From an uncultured Collinsella sp. (GTDB lineage: Bacteria; Actinomycetota; Coriobacteriia; Coriobacteriales; Coriobacteriaceae), in assembly GCA_902495985.1 (NCBI GenBank), contig CABUZF010000027.1, positions 1 to 9,523 on the forward strand: DNA of 9,523 bases, read 5' to 3'. Below, piece by piece: positions 1 to 6,601 of this stretch. The notes beneath the pieces are model-generated. The model was given only the letters and a program-made list of their open reading frames with translations. It was not told the DNA's origin and did no database searches. The number at the start of each line of letters is the position of its first letter. The stretch's first letter is position 1. The position numbers and the translations under genes were made by a program.

Positions 1-1855
1 CGATGGACTCCACGCGGGCGTTGAGCTGCACCTTGGCGCCAAAGGCCAGGCAGAGCTCGGCGTCGTGGGAGATATCGTCGCTCACGATACGGAACTCGGG
101 AATCACGTGACGGACCACGCCGCCGAGAGAGTCGCGGGCCTCGAAGATGGTGACGGGCACGCCGACACGCGTCAGGAAGAATGCCGTCGCCAGGCCGGCC
201 GGGCCGCCACCGATAACGGCAACGTTGCGCTCGCCGTCGTTGGCGATAGCCTGAGCACGCAGCTTGGGCAGCACGGCGGTCATGGCCTCGCGGGCGGCCT
301 TGAGCTTGCTGGCGCGAATCTGGGCGCCCTCGGGCTCGTAGAACGCACGCTCGCAGGCACGGCCGCAGGGATGCGGGCAGATGGTGCCGGTAATGAACGG
401 CAGGGCGTTGCGCTCGATGATGATGTTGAGTGCGTCCTCGTAGTGGCCCTCGTCAACAGCCGCCAGATAGGCGGGAATGTCCTGCTGGATGGGGCAGCTC
501 GTGCGGCACGGCGTGGTAAAGCAGTCGGAAAGCGGGCTCTTGCCGGCGACCTTGCGGTCGGGCAGCGGGCGCAGCGGCTTCTTGTAGAGCGGATTGGTGA
601 GCGAGTCGGTCTGGATCGCAGTCACGGCCTCGAGAGAGACGCCCGCGAACGGCTTGCCGTCCAGGTCGGTAAACTCGCCGGCCATCTGGCTAAAGCGCTC
701 GTAGCCACCGGGCTTGAGCACATCGGTCGCCAGAGTAACGGGCCAAATGCCGGCATCGTACAGGGCGCGGATATTGTAGACCGTGGCGCCGCCGGAGTAG
801 CTGATGCGCAGCTTGCCATCGAACTGCTCGGTAATGCGGCGGGCGGCCTCGATGGTCAGCGAGAACAGCGAACGGCCGGACATGTACATCTCGGTGGAGG
901 GCAGCTCGTTTCTCGTCACGTCGACGGGGAACGTGTTGGTCAGCTTGACGCCAAACTCCAGGCCGTGCTCGGCGCACAGGCCAATCAGGCGCTCGAACAT
1001 GGGCACGGCGTCGGCCCACTGCAGGTCCTCGCGGAAGTGCGTGTCATCGAAGACGATGTAGTCAAAGCCCAGCTCGTTCAGACGCTGGCGGGCAAACTCA
1101 TAGCCCAGCAGCGTGGGGTTGCACTTGATGTAGGTGTTGAGGCCCTTCTCGGTGATCAGATAGGTCGCGATGCGCTCGATCTCGGCGGGCGGGCAGCCAT
1201 GCAGCGTGGACTCGGTGATGGAGTTGGAGACGCGCGCCGGGATGGACTCAACAAATGCGGCATCGACATGCTCAAACTTGTCCAGGTTGGCGAGCGCCCA
1301 TGCGCGGCACTCGTTCCAGACGTCGGAGCCGCTGGCGTCCTTCATGCCCTCGATGTAGGCGTCGACCTTGGGGCTCTTGATGCCCTCCAGGTCATAGCCC
1401 ACCGACATGTTGAAGACAAAGCCGTCCGGGCTGCCCAGGCCATACTCGCGGGCAATCAGGTGGCAGGCGAACCATGCCTTCACGTACTCGGCAAAAGCCT
1501 GCGGAACCTCGAGCTCGGTCGACCACTCGCAGTTGTAGCACTCGTCCTGCGCCACGATGCAGGGCTTGTTGACGCACTTGGAGAGCTCCTCGCCGTCCAT
1601 AACCTGAACGGTCTTGAGCTCAAAGAAGCGGGAACCGGCCACGTAGGATGCCACGATGTTTTGGGCAAGCTGCGTATTGGGGCCGGCGGCCGGGCCAAAC
1701 GGAGTCTCGATGCGCTCGTCAAAAATGGGAAGCGCGCCCTCCTGGTTGGTCGTGACCATCTTGCGCACGCCAAAGACGGCGCCCTGAGTCTTGTGCTCCT
1801 CGATGATCCAGTTCATCAGCTGCGAAAACGGGATCGGCCTCATAATGTCGCTCAT
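1..1855 (-). CDS. ygfK: YgfK family FMN/Fe-S/FAD oxidoreductase (putative selenate reductase subunit), N-terminal 618 codons
   Basis: The frame is open from the ATG at 1855 to the window edge; the E. coli protein is about 1030 aa, so roughly 40% is missing. The N-terminus (MSDIMRPIPF) matches YgfK as I remember it. Residues 51-66 (TPFGPAAGPNTQLAQN) open a dihydroorotate-dehydrogenase-like FMN barrel, which continues through STLHGCPP near 216-223, CNPTLLGY near 245-252 and the SGG...KPGGY phosphate-binding part near 354-385. Two cysteine clusters follow (C445/C450/C454 and C493/C497/C501), as in GltD and dihydropyrimidine dehydrogenase, then an FAD Rossmann motif GGGPAG at 549-554. AGAGGAG lies just ahead of the ATG and fixes the start. 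The gene follows ssnA. The family is cytoplasmic electron-transfer machinery associated with selenium-dependent Mo hydroxylases and anaerobic purine breakdown; the old name 'selenate reductase' is weakly supported. No in-frame stop or TGA was seen. Family assignment is very sure, substrate unknown. Confidence 0.95.
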   Translation of the reverse strand, partial: MSDIMRPIPFSQLMNWIIEEHKTQGAVFGVRKMVTTNQEGALPIFDERIETPFGPAAGPNTQLAQNIVASYVAGSRFFELKTVQVMDGEELSKCVNKPCIVAQDECYNCEWSTELEVPQAFAEYVKAWFACHLIAREYGLGSPDGFVFNMSVGYDLEGIKSPKVDAYIEGMKDASGSDVWNECRAWALANLDKFEHVDAAFVESIPARVSNSITESTLHGCPPAEIERIATYLITEKGLNTYIKCNPTLLGYEFARQRLNELGFDYIVFDDTHFREDLQWADAVPMFERLIGLCAEHGLEFGVKLTNTFPVDVTRNELPSTEMYMSGRSLFSLTIEAARRITEQFDGKLRISYSGGATVYNIRALYDAGIWPVTLATDVLKPGGYERFSQMAGEFTDLDGKPFAGVSLEAVTAIQTDSLTNPLYKKPLRPLPDRKVAGKSPLSDCFTTPCRTSCPIQQDIPAYLAAVDEGHYEDALNIIIERNALPFITGTICPHPCGRACERAFYEPEGAQIRASKLKAAREAMTAVLPKLRAQAIANDGERNVAVIGGGPAGLATAFFLTRVGVPVTIFEARDSLGGVVRHVIPEFRIVSDDISHDAELCLAFGAKVQLNARVESI

Positions 1856-1953
1856 AATGAGCTCCTCTCTGTAACGCCCGGCGAGACCGCGCGACGGGCG
1901 CAAATACGGTGTAGCGCTAGCACAGCGCCGGCGACCCCGCGGAGGCCGCCTAT

Positions 1954-1989
1954 GCGCGCGCCGGATGCGGCAAAACATCCGACGCGCGC
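1954..1989. repeat. Strong hairpin in the ssnA-ygfK intercistronic gap
   Basis: GCGCGCG (1954-1960) and CGGATG (1962-1967) pair with CATCCG (1976-1981) and CGCGCGC (1983-1989), with a single C/A mismatch and an 8-nt loop. This gives 13 base pairs, most of them G-C. Read in the direction of transcription (minus strand), it starts 15 nt after the ssnA stop codon. It is not followed by a U-run, so it is more likely an RNA-processing, stability or pausing element than a classical intrinsic terminator. The rest of the 149-nt gap shows no clear promoter. Confidence 0.6.
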
Positions 1990-2004
1990 GAATCTCCAGT
2001 TGGA

Positions 2005-3360
2005 TTAGTACACGCGATCGTTGAGCGTGCTCCAGAGCTTCTTGGACTCAGCCATGGTCCACGCGTTGATCTTGTCCTCATCGATACCGACAAACTCGCG
2101 ATCCTTGTACAGGACACGACCGTTGATGATGGTGGTGCGGCAGTTTTTGCCCATCATGCCAAAGAGCATGTGGCCGTCGATGTTCTCCTCGCTCAGCGGC
2201 GTAAAGGGCTTGTAGTCCATAACGATGACGTCGGCGGCGGCGGCGGCCTCGAGCACGCCGAGTTTGCGATCGAAGTACTTGCTCGCCATCTTGGCGTTGT
2301 TCTCGAACAGCATCGTCATGGCCTCGCACCAGCCCACGTTGGGCATGGCGGCGTTGTGGCGCTGAATGATCAGGAAGACCTTAAGGCTCTCGAGCATATC
2401 GTGGGTGTAGGCGTCGGTGCCCATGCACACGGGGATACCGCGGCGGAAGAACTCGAGCACGGGGGCGCAGCCCACGGCGTTGCCCATATTGGATTCGGGG
2501 TTGTTGACGAGCCAGGTGCCGGACTCCTTGACGATATCCATCTCGGCAGGCGTCACGTGGATGCAGTGGCCCAGCATGGTGTCGGGACCCAGCAGGTTGT
2601 GCTGCAGCAGGCGCTCGACGGGGCTGATGCCACCGCGGTTGAGGCGGGAGTCCCACACGTCGTTCATGCCCTCGCACACATGGATGTGGAAGCCGGTCAG
2701 GCCGTTGTTGGCCTCGGCCATCTTATCCATGGTCTCGTCCGAAAGCGTAAAGGTAGCATGTCCGCCAAACATGGCGGCGATCATGTGGTTGTCGTTATCG
2801 CGACGCTCCTTGGCGGCCCACTGGGCAAATTCGGCGTTCTCGGCAATGGCCTGGTCGCACTTTTCCTGGCCGCGGCGATCGGAGACCTCGTAGCACAGGC
2901 ATGAACGCATGCCCAGCTCCTGCGCGGCATCCTTAATGGTAAAGAGGCTTCCCGGAATCTCGCAGAAGCTCGCATGGTGATCGAAGATCGTGGTGACGCC
3001 ATCACGGATGGAGTCCAAAATCGTAGCATAGGCGCTGGCCTTGGTGCCGTCGAGCGTCAGGTTGTCGTCGATCTTCCACCACTGCTGCTCGAGATTCTCC
3101 AAGAAGTTGGTGGGGTTGCAGCCCTTAATGGCAAGGCCGCGGGCCAGACCCGAGTAGATGTGGGTGTGGCAGTTGATGAGTCCGGGCATGATGAGGTTGC
3201 CCTGGGCATCGACGTACTCGGCATCCGGGTACTTGGCCTTGAGCTCGCACTCGGGGCCCACTTCGACGATCGTATCTCCGTCAATGGCGACCGCACCGTT
3301 TGGAATGAACGGGGTCTGAGCGTTGCGGGTAAAGACGGAACCGTTAGCGACCAGAAGCAT
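2005..3360 (-). CDS. ssnA: SsnA family amidohydrolase (aminohydrolase)
   Basis: A cytoplasmic metal-dependent hydrolase of 451 aa, close to the 442 aa of E. coli SsnA. It belongs to the amidohydrolase superfamily, in the guanine deaminase/chlorohydrolase branch. Visible metal-site residues are H65-x-H67 in INCHTHIYSG, H227 and E230 in HIHVCE, H265 in LGHCIH and D316 in MGTDAY. Family-typical segments include IFDHHAS near 126-131, NNPESNMGN near 286-294 and the C-terminal DGHMLFGM near 395-402. I chose the ATG at 3360: GGGAG sits 6-7 nt upstream and the protein then starts at the same point as E. coli SsnA. An in-frame ATG at 3378 would add six residues but lies inside a hairpin arm. It sits between the permease and ygfK on the same strand. 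SsnA is often found beside YgfK and selenium-dependent Mo hydroxylases. It probably deaminates or opens a purine-derived ring, but its substrate cannot be read from the sequence. Confidence 0.95.
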   Translation of the reverse strand: MLLVANGSVFTRNAQTPFIPNGAVAIDGDTIVEVGPECELKAKYPDAEYVDAQGNLIMPGLINCHTHIYSGLARGLAIKGCNPTNFLENLEQQWWKIDDNLTLDGTKASAYATILDSIRDGVTTIFDHHASFCEIPGSLFTIKDAAQELGMRSCLCYEVSDRRGQEKCDQAIAENAEFAQWAAKERRDNDNHMIAAMFGGHATFTLSDETMDKMAEANNGLTGFHIHVCEGMNDVWDSRLNRGGISPVERLLQHNLLGPDTMLGHCIHVTPAEMDIVKESGTWLVNNPESNMGNAVGCAPVLEFFRRGIPVCMGTDAYTHDMLESLKVFLIIQRHNAAMPNVGWCEAMTMLFENNAKMASKYFDRKLGVLEAAAAADVIVMDYKPFTPLSEENIDGHMLFGMMGKNCRTTIINGRVLYKDREFVGIDEDKINAWTMAESKKLWSTLNDRVY

Positions 3361-3377
3361 GGATGCTCCCTTCAACA

Positions 3378-3538
3378 TCAGAGGCGGGGTTTGACACCTC
3401 TGACATGGCGGAGTGCGAAGCGCCGGCCTACACCGGAAACGGGCCCTCTCCCGTCAACGCTTCACCAAAGGGACAAACCCTTTGAAGTGCGGCTTGGTGC
3501 CGCATGGCGTCGGCGGACGAGGCGATGCGTCCGCCGAC
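3378..3538. repeat. Row of four hairpins in the permease-ssnA gap
   Basis: The 195-nt gap contains four perfect inverted repeats. They are 3509-3518 with 3529-3538 (10 bp, GTCGGCGGAC/GTCCGCCGAC), 3488-3493 with 3499-3504 (6 bp), 3466-3472 with 3478-3484 (7 bp, CAAAGGG/CCCTTTG) and 3378-3384 with 3397-3403 (7 bp, TCAGAGG/CCTCTGA). None is followed by a U-run on the transcribed (minus) strand. The first begins 17 nt after the permease stop codon, and the last ends at the rejected upstream ATG of ssnA, 18 nt before the chosen start. They may protect the permease mRNA end, set relative expression or guide cleavage. No promoter for ssnA is obvious here. Confidence 0.6.
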
Positions 3539-3555
3539 GAATAGCACCGAATTGG

Positions 3556-4950
3556 TTACTTCTTGCTCTCGGGCAAGACCAGATCCACGGCAGCGTCCTT
3601 GGCAGCATCGATGTGCTGAGCCACGACCGGCGTCTGCGGAAGGATCAGGTTAAGGACAATGGCCATGATGGCGGTGGGGGTTACGGCATTGGAGCCGATG
3701 ACGGTGGACACCCAGGCGGGCATACCCTCGCCGGCAAGGCAACCGCTGGCCATCCAGATACCCAGGCCAAAGACGACGGAGGTACCGACGATGGTGGTAG
3801 TGCGCTGCGTGAGGCCCTCGCGGGTGAACATGCGCACGCCGTTCATGGTGATGGTGCCAAAGACGCCGACGGTCGCGCCGCCGATGACGGGCTGCGGGAT
3901 AGCGGAAAGAACGGCAGAGAGCTGCGGGAACAGACCAGCAATGGCAAAGACGGCCGCGATGATCACAAAGACCCACTTGTTGACGACCTTGTTGGAGCAG
4001 ATGATGCCCACGTTCTGGCCAAGGGCGCTGGTGGGAAGACCGCCAAGCAGGCCGCCGACCATAGAGGTAAGGCCCTGGGACACGATAGCGCCGGAGAGCT
4101 CGCGCTCGGTGGGCATACGGTCGATGGAGCCCAGGCAGGCGGCGGAGACGTCACCGATAACCTGGATGGCAACCATGGGGAACACGACGGCGAGGGTAAT
4201 GCAGACCTCGGGATCAAACTCGAGCGCGTAGGGCATGAGCTTGGGAAGGGCGAAGACCTGAGCGGTGGCGACGCTGGAGAAGTCAATCATGCCAAAGGGG
4301 ATGGAGACGATCATGCCGACGATCATGCCAAAGAACACGGATCCCAGCTTGAGCGTGCCCTTGCCAAAGTTGGCGAGCGCAAAGACCACGGCGAAGGTGA
4401 TAAGAGCGACGCACCAGGCCTGCGGAGTGCCCCACAGCGGCGTACCCATACCGCCGGCCATGTACTTGACGGCCGTGGGATAGAGAGAGACGCCAATGGA
4501 GAAGATGACCGTACCGGTCACGACGGGCGGGAACAGCCACTTGATCTTGCTGTAGGCCAGACCAAAGAGGACCGCGACGGCACCGCCGACAATCTCGCCG
4601 CCCAGCAGCGCGCCAAAGCTAAAGCCCGAGGCGCCCATGGCCTGAAGGGCCGGCAGGAACGCGAACGAAACGCCCATGACGATGGGCAGGCCGCCGCCAA
4701 TGCGACGGAAGGGAGCGAAGGCCTGAAGGGCCGTGTCGATTGCCGAAAGAATGAGCGCAACCTGAATGATGTCGGTGCTCTGCTGGCTATTAAAGCCGTA
4801 GACGCCGGCCATGATGACCGCCGGGGTAATGATGCCGGCAAACGATGCCAGTACGTGCTGAAGGGCACACGGGATCATTTCCTTAACGGGAGGCATGCCT
4901 TCGCGAGTGAACAGGGCTTCAGTGCCGTTCGTAACCGTCTCCTGGGTCAT
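3556..4950 (-). CDS. NCS2/NAT family nucleobase permease (xanthine/uracil permease-like)
   Basis: An inner-membrane, proton-coupled nucleobase importer of 464 aa, a normal length for the family, with about 12-14 hydrophobic segments. Family marks are Q31-H32 in TM1 (LQHVLASFAG), LPIVMGVSFAF at 88-98, IGDVSA at 265-270, and the NAT signature QNVG at 312-315 followed by N320-K321 (consensus QNxGxxxxT[RKG]; here N replaces T). The segment QPVIGGATVGVFGTI follows at 353-367, as in XanQ. By my remembered alignment, the substrate-binding glutamate (XanQ E272) is Q263 and the next conserved carboxylate (XanQ D304) is Q292, which is unusual. The QN form of the signature points to xanthine/urate-type rather than uracil-type members. 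GGTGG 5 nt before the ATG is the likely ribosome-binding site. It is the first gene of the apparent permease-ssnA-ygfK operon, so a purine or related heterocycle is the likely cargo; the exact substrate is open. Confidence 0.93.
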   Translation of the reverse strand: MTQETVTNGTEALFTREGMPPVKEMIPCALQHVLASFAGIITPAVIMAGVYGFNSQQSTDIIQVALILSAIDTALQAFAPFRRIGGGLPIVMGVSFAFLPALQAMGASGFSFGALLGGEIVGGAVAVLFGLAYSKIKWLFPPVVTGTVIFSIGVSLYPTAVKYMAGGMGTPLWGTPQAWCVALITFAVVFALANFGKGTLKLGSVFFGMIVGMIVSIPFGMIDFSSVATAQVFALPKLMPYALEFDPEVCITLAVVFPMVAIQVIGDVSAACLGSIDRMPTERELSGAIVSQGLTSMVGGLLGGLPTSALGQNVGIICSNKVVNKWVFVIIAAVFAIAGLFPQLSAVLSAIPQPVIGGATVGVFGTITMNGVRMFTREGLTQRTTTIVGTSVVFGLGIWMASGCLAGEGMPAWVSTVIGSNAVTPTAIMAIVLNLILPQTPVVAQHIDAAKDAAVDLVLPESKK

Positions 4951-5037
4951 TTGACCACCAATCCTCGAAGTAGTTGTTTTCGCATCTGACGCTCTATTGT
5001 GACGCAGTGCGGGGTTGAGGTTGTGCCTTCATTGCAT

Positions 5038-5066
5038 ATCGTATTAAAGATGATTCTCATTCTCAA
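5038..5066 (-). promoter_or_regulatory. Probable promoter of the permease-ssnA-ygfK operon
   Basis: Read on the minus strand, there is a -35 box TTGAGA (5066-5061, 5 of 6 to consensus), a 17-nt spacer and a -10 box TACGAT (5043-5038, 4 of 6). Transcription would start about 80 nt upstream of the permease ATG. The surrounding DNA is the most AT-rich in the left half of the window. The leader that follows shows no riboswitch I recognise. Confidence 0.6.
5046..5064 (-). promoter_or_regulatory. Fur-like box overlapping the permease promoter
   Basis: On the minus strand the 19-mer GAGAATGAGAATCATCTTT matches the classical E. coli Fur consensus GATAATGATAATCATTATC at 14 of 19 positions. It covers the spacer and part of the -35 box of the predicted promoter, so a bound protein would block RNA polymerase. 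AT-rich DNA yields chance matches, and the Fur-family consensus in this lineage may differ, so this is a candidate only. Confidence 0.3.
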
Positions 5067-5093
5067 TAATAATTTTTTGTTATCAGACTATTC

Positions 5094-5169
5094 TTCAGCT
5101 GAAATTACGCATTTCCGCAGGTCAGGAAAGTGTCTGGTCAAAATAACATCTAACATTTCTTTTGGTCAA
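5094..5169. promoter_or_regulatory. Palindromes and repeated TGGTCAA in the divergent control region
   Basis: The 352-nt gap between the permease and its divergent regulator carries a perfect 10-bp palindrome TTCAGCTGAA (5094-5103) that overlaps an inverted repeat GAAAT-TACGC-ATTTC (5101-5115). TGGTCAA occurs at 5135-5141 and 5163-5169, with an inverted copy (TTGACCA) at 4951-4957, directly against the permease start codon. These are possible operator pieces for the neighbouring regulator. I see no convincing -35/-10 pair for the plus-strand regulator gene. Confidence 0.3.
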
Positions 5170-5302
5170 CCGTTTACCGCTAAATTCCTACCGTTCGTCT
5201 GCATTACGCAATGTACCTGCGGATATACGAGATGATGGGCAGCGTGTTACCATGAGAAAAAATTGTTATGAACATTTCCGATTTCACCCAAAGGAGTTGC
5301 CC

Positions 5303-5959
5303 GTGAACGAGACCGTACGTCGCTTTTTGCCGATGGTCGATTTTCTGGAGCAGATACTCGGCAAAAACAGCGAAATCGTGCTGCACGATTTCTCGGATCC
5401 CGACCACGCCATCGTCGATATTCGCAACGGCATCGTGAGCGGCCGCAAGGTCGGCGGTCCCGCCACCGATCTGGCACTCAAGATCATGCACGACGCCAAG
5501 TATCGCGACCTGCCGTTTATTACGGGCTACGAGGGGCGCGGTGCCGGCGGCAAGACGTTGGAGTCAGCGACGTACTTTATCCGCGAGAATGATGAGATCG
5601 TCGGTATGCTCTGCGTCAACACCGACCTCTCGACCGTGCGCTCCATCAACGCCATGGCGCAGCAGCTCATGGCGTGCTTCGACGCGGCGCCGACGCGCAC
5701 GGAGCCCGCCCCTATCGAGGTCGAAAGCCTTTCGGAGTCTACACAGGAGCTCATCGACCGCAGCATTGCCGAGTTGCTGAGCGCGCGCGGGCTGGATGTA
5801 GCGTCGCTTGGTCAGAGCGACCGCGTGGACGTCATTCGCCACCTCAACGGTAACGGGGTGTTCATGCTCAAGGGCGCCGTGGCCTGCGCCGCCGCCGCGC
5901 TGGGCATCTCAGAGCCCAGCGTCTACCGCTACCTGCAAAAAGTCCGCAAGGAAGGCTAA
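5303..5959 (+). CDS. YheO/DauR-type PAS-HTH transcriptional regulator
   Basis: A DNA-binding regulator of 218 aa that resembles E. coli YheO and DauR, the D-arginine regulator. Residues about 8-125 form a YheO-like PAS domain (IVDIRNGIVSGRKVGGPATDLAL at about 37-59; the stretch ending VGMLCVNTDLS at about 100-110), which probably binds a small ligand. Residues about 148-215 are the helix-turn-helix part, ending ALGISEPSVYRYLQKV. I chose the GTG at 5303 because AAAGGAG lies 6-7 nt ahead and the length then fits the family. An in-frame ATG at 5252 would add 17 residues but lacks a good ribosome-binding site. The gene is divergent from the permease operon across a 352-nt control region, so it most likely controls that operon in response to the imported compound or a breakdown product. 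The family is clear; target and ligand are inferred. Confidence 0.9.
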   Translation: MNETVRRFLPMVDFLEQILGKNSEIVLHDFSDPDHAIVDIRNGIVSGRKVGGPATDLALKIMHDAKYRDLPFITGYEGRGAGGKTLESATYFIRENDEIVGMLCVNTDLSTVRSINAMAQQLMACFDAAPTRTEPAPIEVESLSESTQELIDRSIAELLSARGLDVASLGQSDRVDVIRHLNGNGVFMLKGAVACAAAALGISEPSVYRYLQKVRKEG

Positions 5960-6003
5960 CGAGCAAAATGGAGTGCGGCTCCACAAGCGATCCGTCACTT
6001 GAT

Positions 6004-6042
6004 AAAAGACCCTGCAGCTCGCACGCGCTGCAGGGTCTTTTT
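6004..6042. terminator. Bidirectional intrinsic terminator between the regulator and ridA
   Basis: A perfect 15-bp stem is formed by AAAAGACCCTGCAGC (6004-6018) and GCTGCAGGGTCTTTT (6027-6041), with an 8-nt loop. It has a T-run at its right end and an A-run at its left end, so it can end transcription from both sides. It lies 45 nt after the regulator stop and 30 nt beyond the ridA stop, the classic place for convergent genes. Confidence 0.92.
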
Positions 6043-6071
6043 GCATGTCATGTTTAGTTGTGGCCAACGCC

Positions 6072-6449
6072 TTAGAGAGCGGCAACGACCTCGATCTCGA
6101 CCAGACCGCCAGCCGGAAGGGCGGCAACCTGGAAGGCACTGCGCGCGGGGAACGGAGCCTCGAACTTGGAGGCGTAGATCTCGTTCACGGCGGCGAAGTC
6201 GGCGATGTCGGCCAGGTAGACCGTGGTCTTGACGACATCGGCAAACGTGGCGCCGGTAGCGGTCAGCAGGGCCTCGACGTTAGCGAGGGACTGCTTGGCC
6301 TGAGCCTCGACACCCTCGGGCATCTTGCCGGTCGCAGGGTCAATGCCCAGCTGGCCGGACAGGAACACCATGTTGCCGGCCTGGATACCGGGGGAATACG
6401 GGCCGATGGCTGCGGGTGCGTTATCGGAAGACACGACGGTCTTGCTCAT
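6072..6449 (-). CDS. ridA: RidA family reactive enamine/imine deaminase
   Basis: A cytoplasmic protein of 125 aa, very close to E. coli RidA (128 aa). It contains NAPAAIGPYSPG at 10-21, SGQLGIDPATG at 31-41, VVKTTVYLAD at 72-81, FPARSAFQVA at 100-109 and VEIEVVA at 117-123. R103 and E118 match the active-site R105 and E120 of E. coli RidA, so this is the active RidA subgroup rather than one of the Arg-less Rid branches. These enzymes hydrolyse 2-aminoacrylate and related imines to ketoacids plus ammonia and protect PLP enzymes. The start is set by AAGGAG just before the ATG at 6449; the frame runs further upstream but with no initiation signal. It has its own promoter and faces the regulator gene. 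If a 2,3-diaminopropionate ammonia-lyase lies elsewhere in the purine cluster, its aminoacrylate product would be a natural substrate; this link is inference. Confidence 0.95.
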   Translation of the reverse strand: MSKTVVSSDNAPAAIGPYSPGIQAGNMVFLSGQLGIDPATGKMPEGVEAQAKQSLANVEALLTATGATFADVVKTTVYLADIADFAAVNEIYASKFEAPFPARSAFQVAALPAGGLVEIEVVAAL

Positions 6450-6537
6450 GTTTTTCTCCTTACGATCAAATAGAGAGCGTGAGCGCGGCGTTCGCACCGG
6501 GAGGCACAGTTCGGTCTGAACACCGCGCTTGATTGGG

Positions 6538-6566
6538 ATAGTAGGGGATGATTTTGCGCTGTGCAA
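6538..6566 (-). promoter_or_regulatory. Probable ridA promoter
   Basis: On the minus strand TTGCAC (6566-6561, 3 of 6 to the -35 consensus) is followed after exactly 17 nt by TACTAT (6543-6538, a common -10 form). The start point would be near 6530, leaving a leader of about 80 nt. No second reading frame or known riboswitch is visible in that leader. Confidence 0.5.
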
Positions 6567-6599
6567 GATAATTATCAGATTGCGATAATATTTTATCGC
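6567..6599. promoter_or_regulatory. Paired AT-rich palindromes upstream of the ridA promoter
   Basis: GATAATTATC (6567-6576) is a perfect 10-bp palindrome touching the -35 box. Five bases further, GCGATAA (6582-6588) pairs with TTATCGC (6593-6599) around a 4-nt centre. Both share the core GATAA/TTATC. The location fits a regulator site or an UP-like element; the binding protein is unknown. Confidence 0.35.
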
Positions 6600-6601
6600 C
6601 C

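Noticed and set aside
65..2008. 647-codon plus-strand open frame
   Set aside because: It is codon-aligned opposite ygfK, a clear homologue with intact motifs on the minus strand. The GC-rich third positions keep the opposite frame open, and the composition (Gly/Ala/Arg/His/Asp-rich, no domain) is that of a shadow.
2974..4989. 671-codon plus-strand open frame, and the 244-codon frame at 2170-2904
   Set aside because: They lie opposite the permease and ssnA, run across their intergenic gap and have low-complexity His/Asp/Gly-rich content. Both are shadows of real genes.
4951..5037. Purine riboswitch in the permease leader
   Set aside because: The roughly 80-nt leader lacks the conserved three-way-junction bases of purine riboswitches, and I see no terminator/antiterminator pair.
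4999..5235. 78-codon plus-strand frame in the divergent gap
   Set aside because: It overlaps the predicted permease promoter, is AT-rich, lacks codon bias and a ribosome-binding site, and resembles no protein I know.
5252..5302. Upstream ATG start for the YheO-type regulator
   Set aside because: It has no good Shine-Dalgarno sequence. GTG 5303 has AAAGGAG at proper spacing and gives the usual family length.
6450..6566. N-terminal extension of RidA to 164 residues
   Set aside because: It would cover the predicted promoter and leader. The ATG at 6449 has AAGGAG directly before it and matches the conserved RidA N-terminus.
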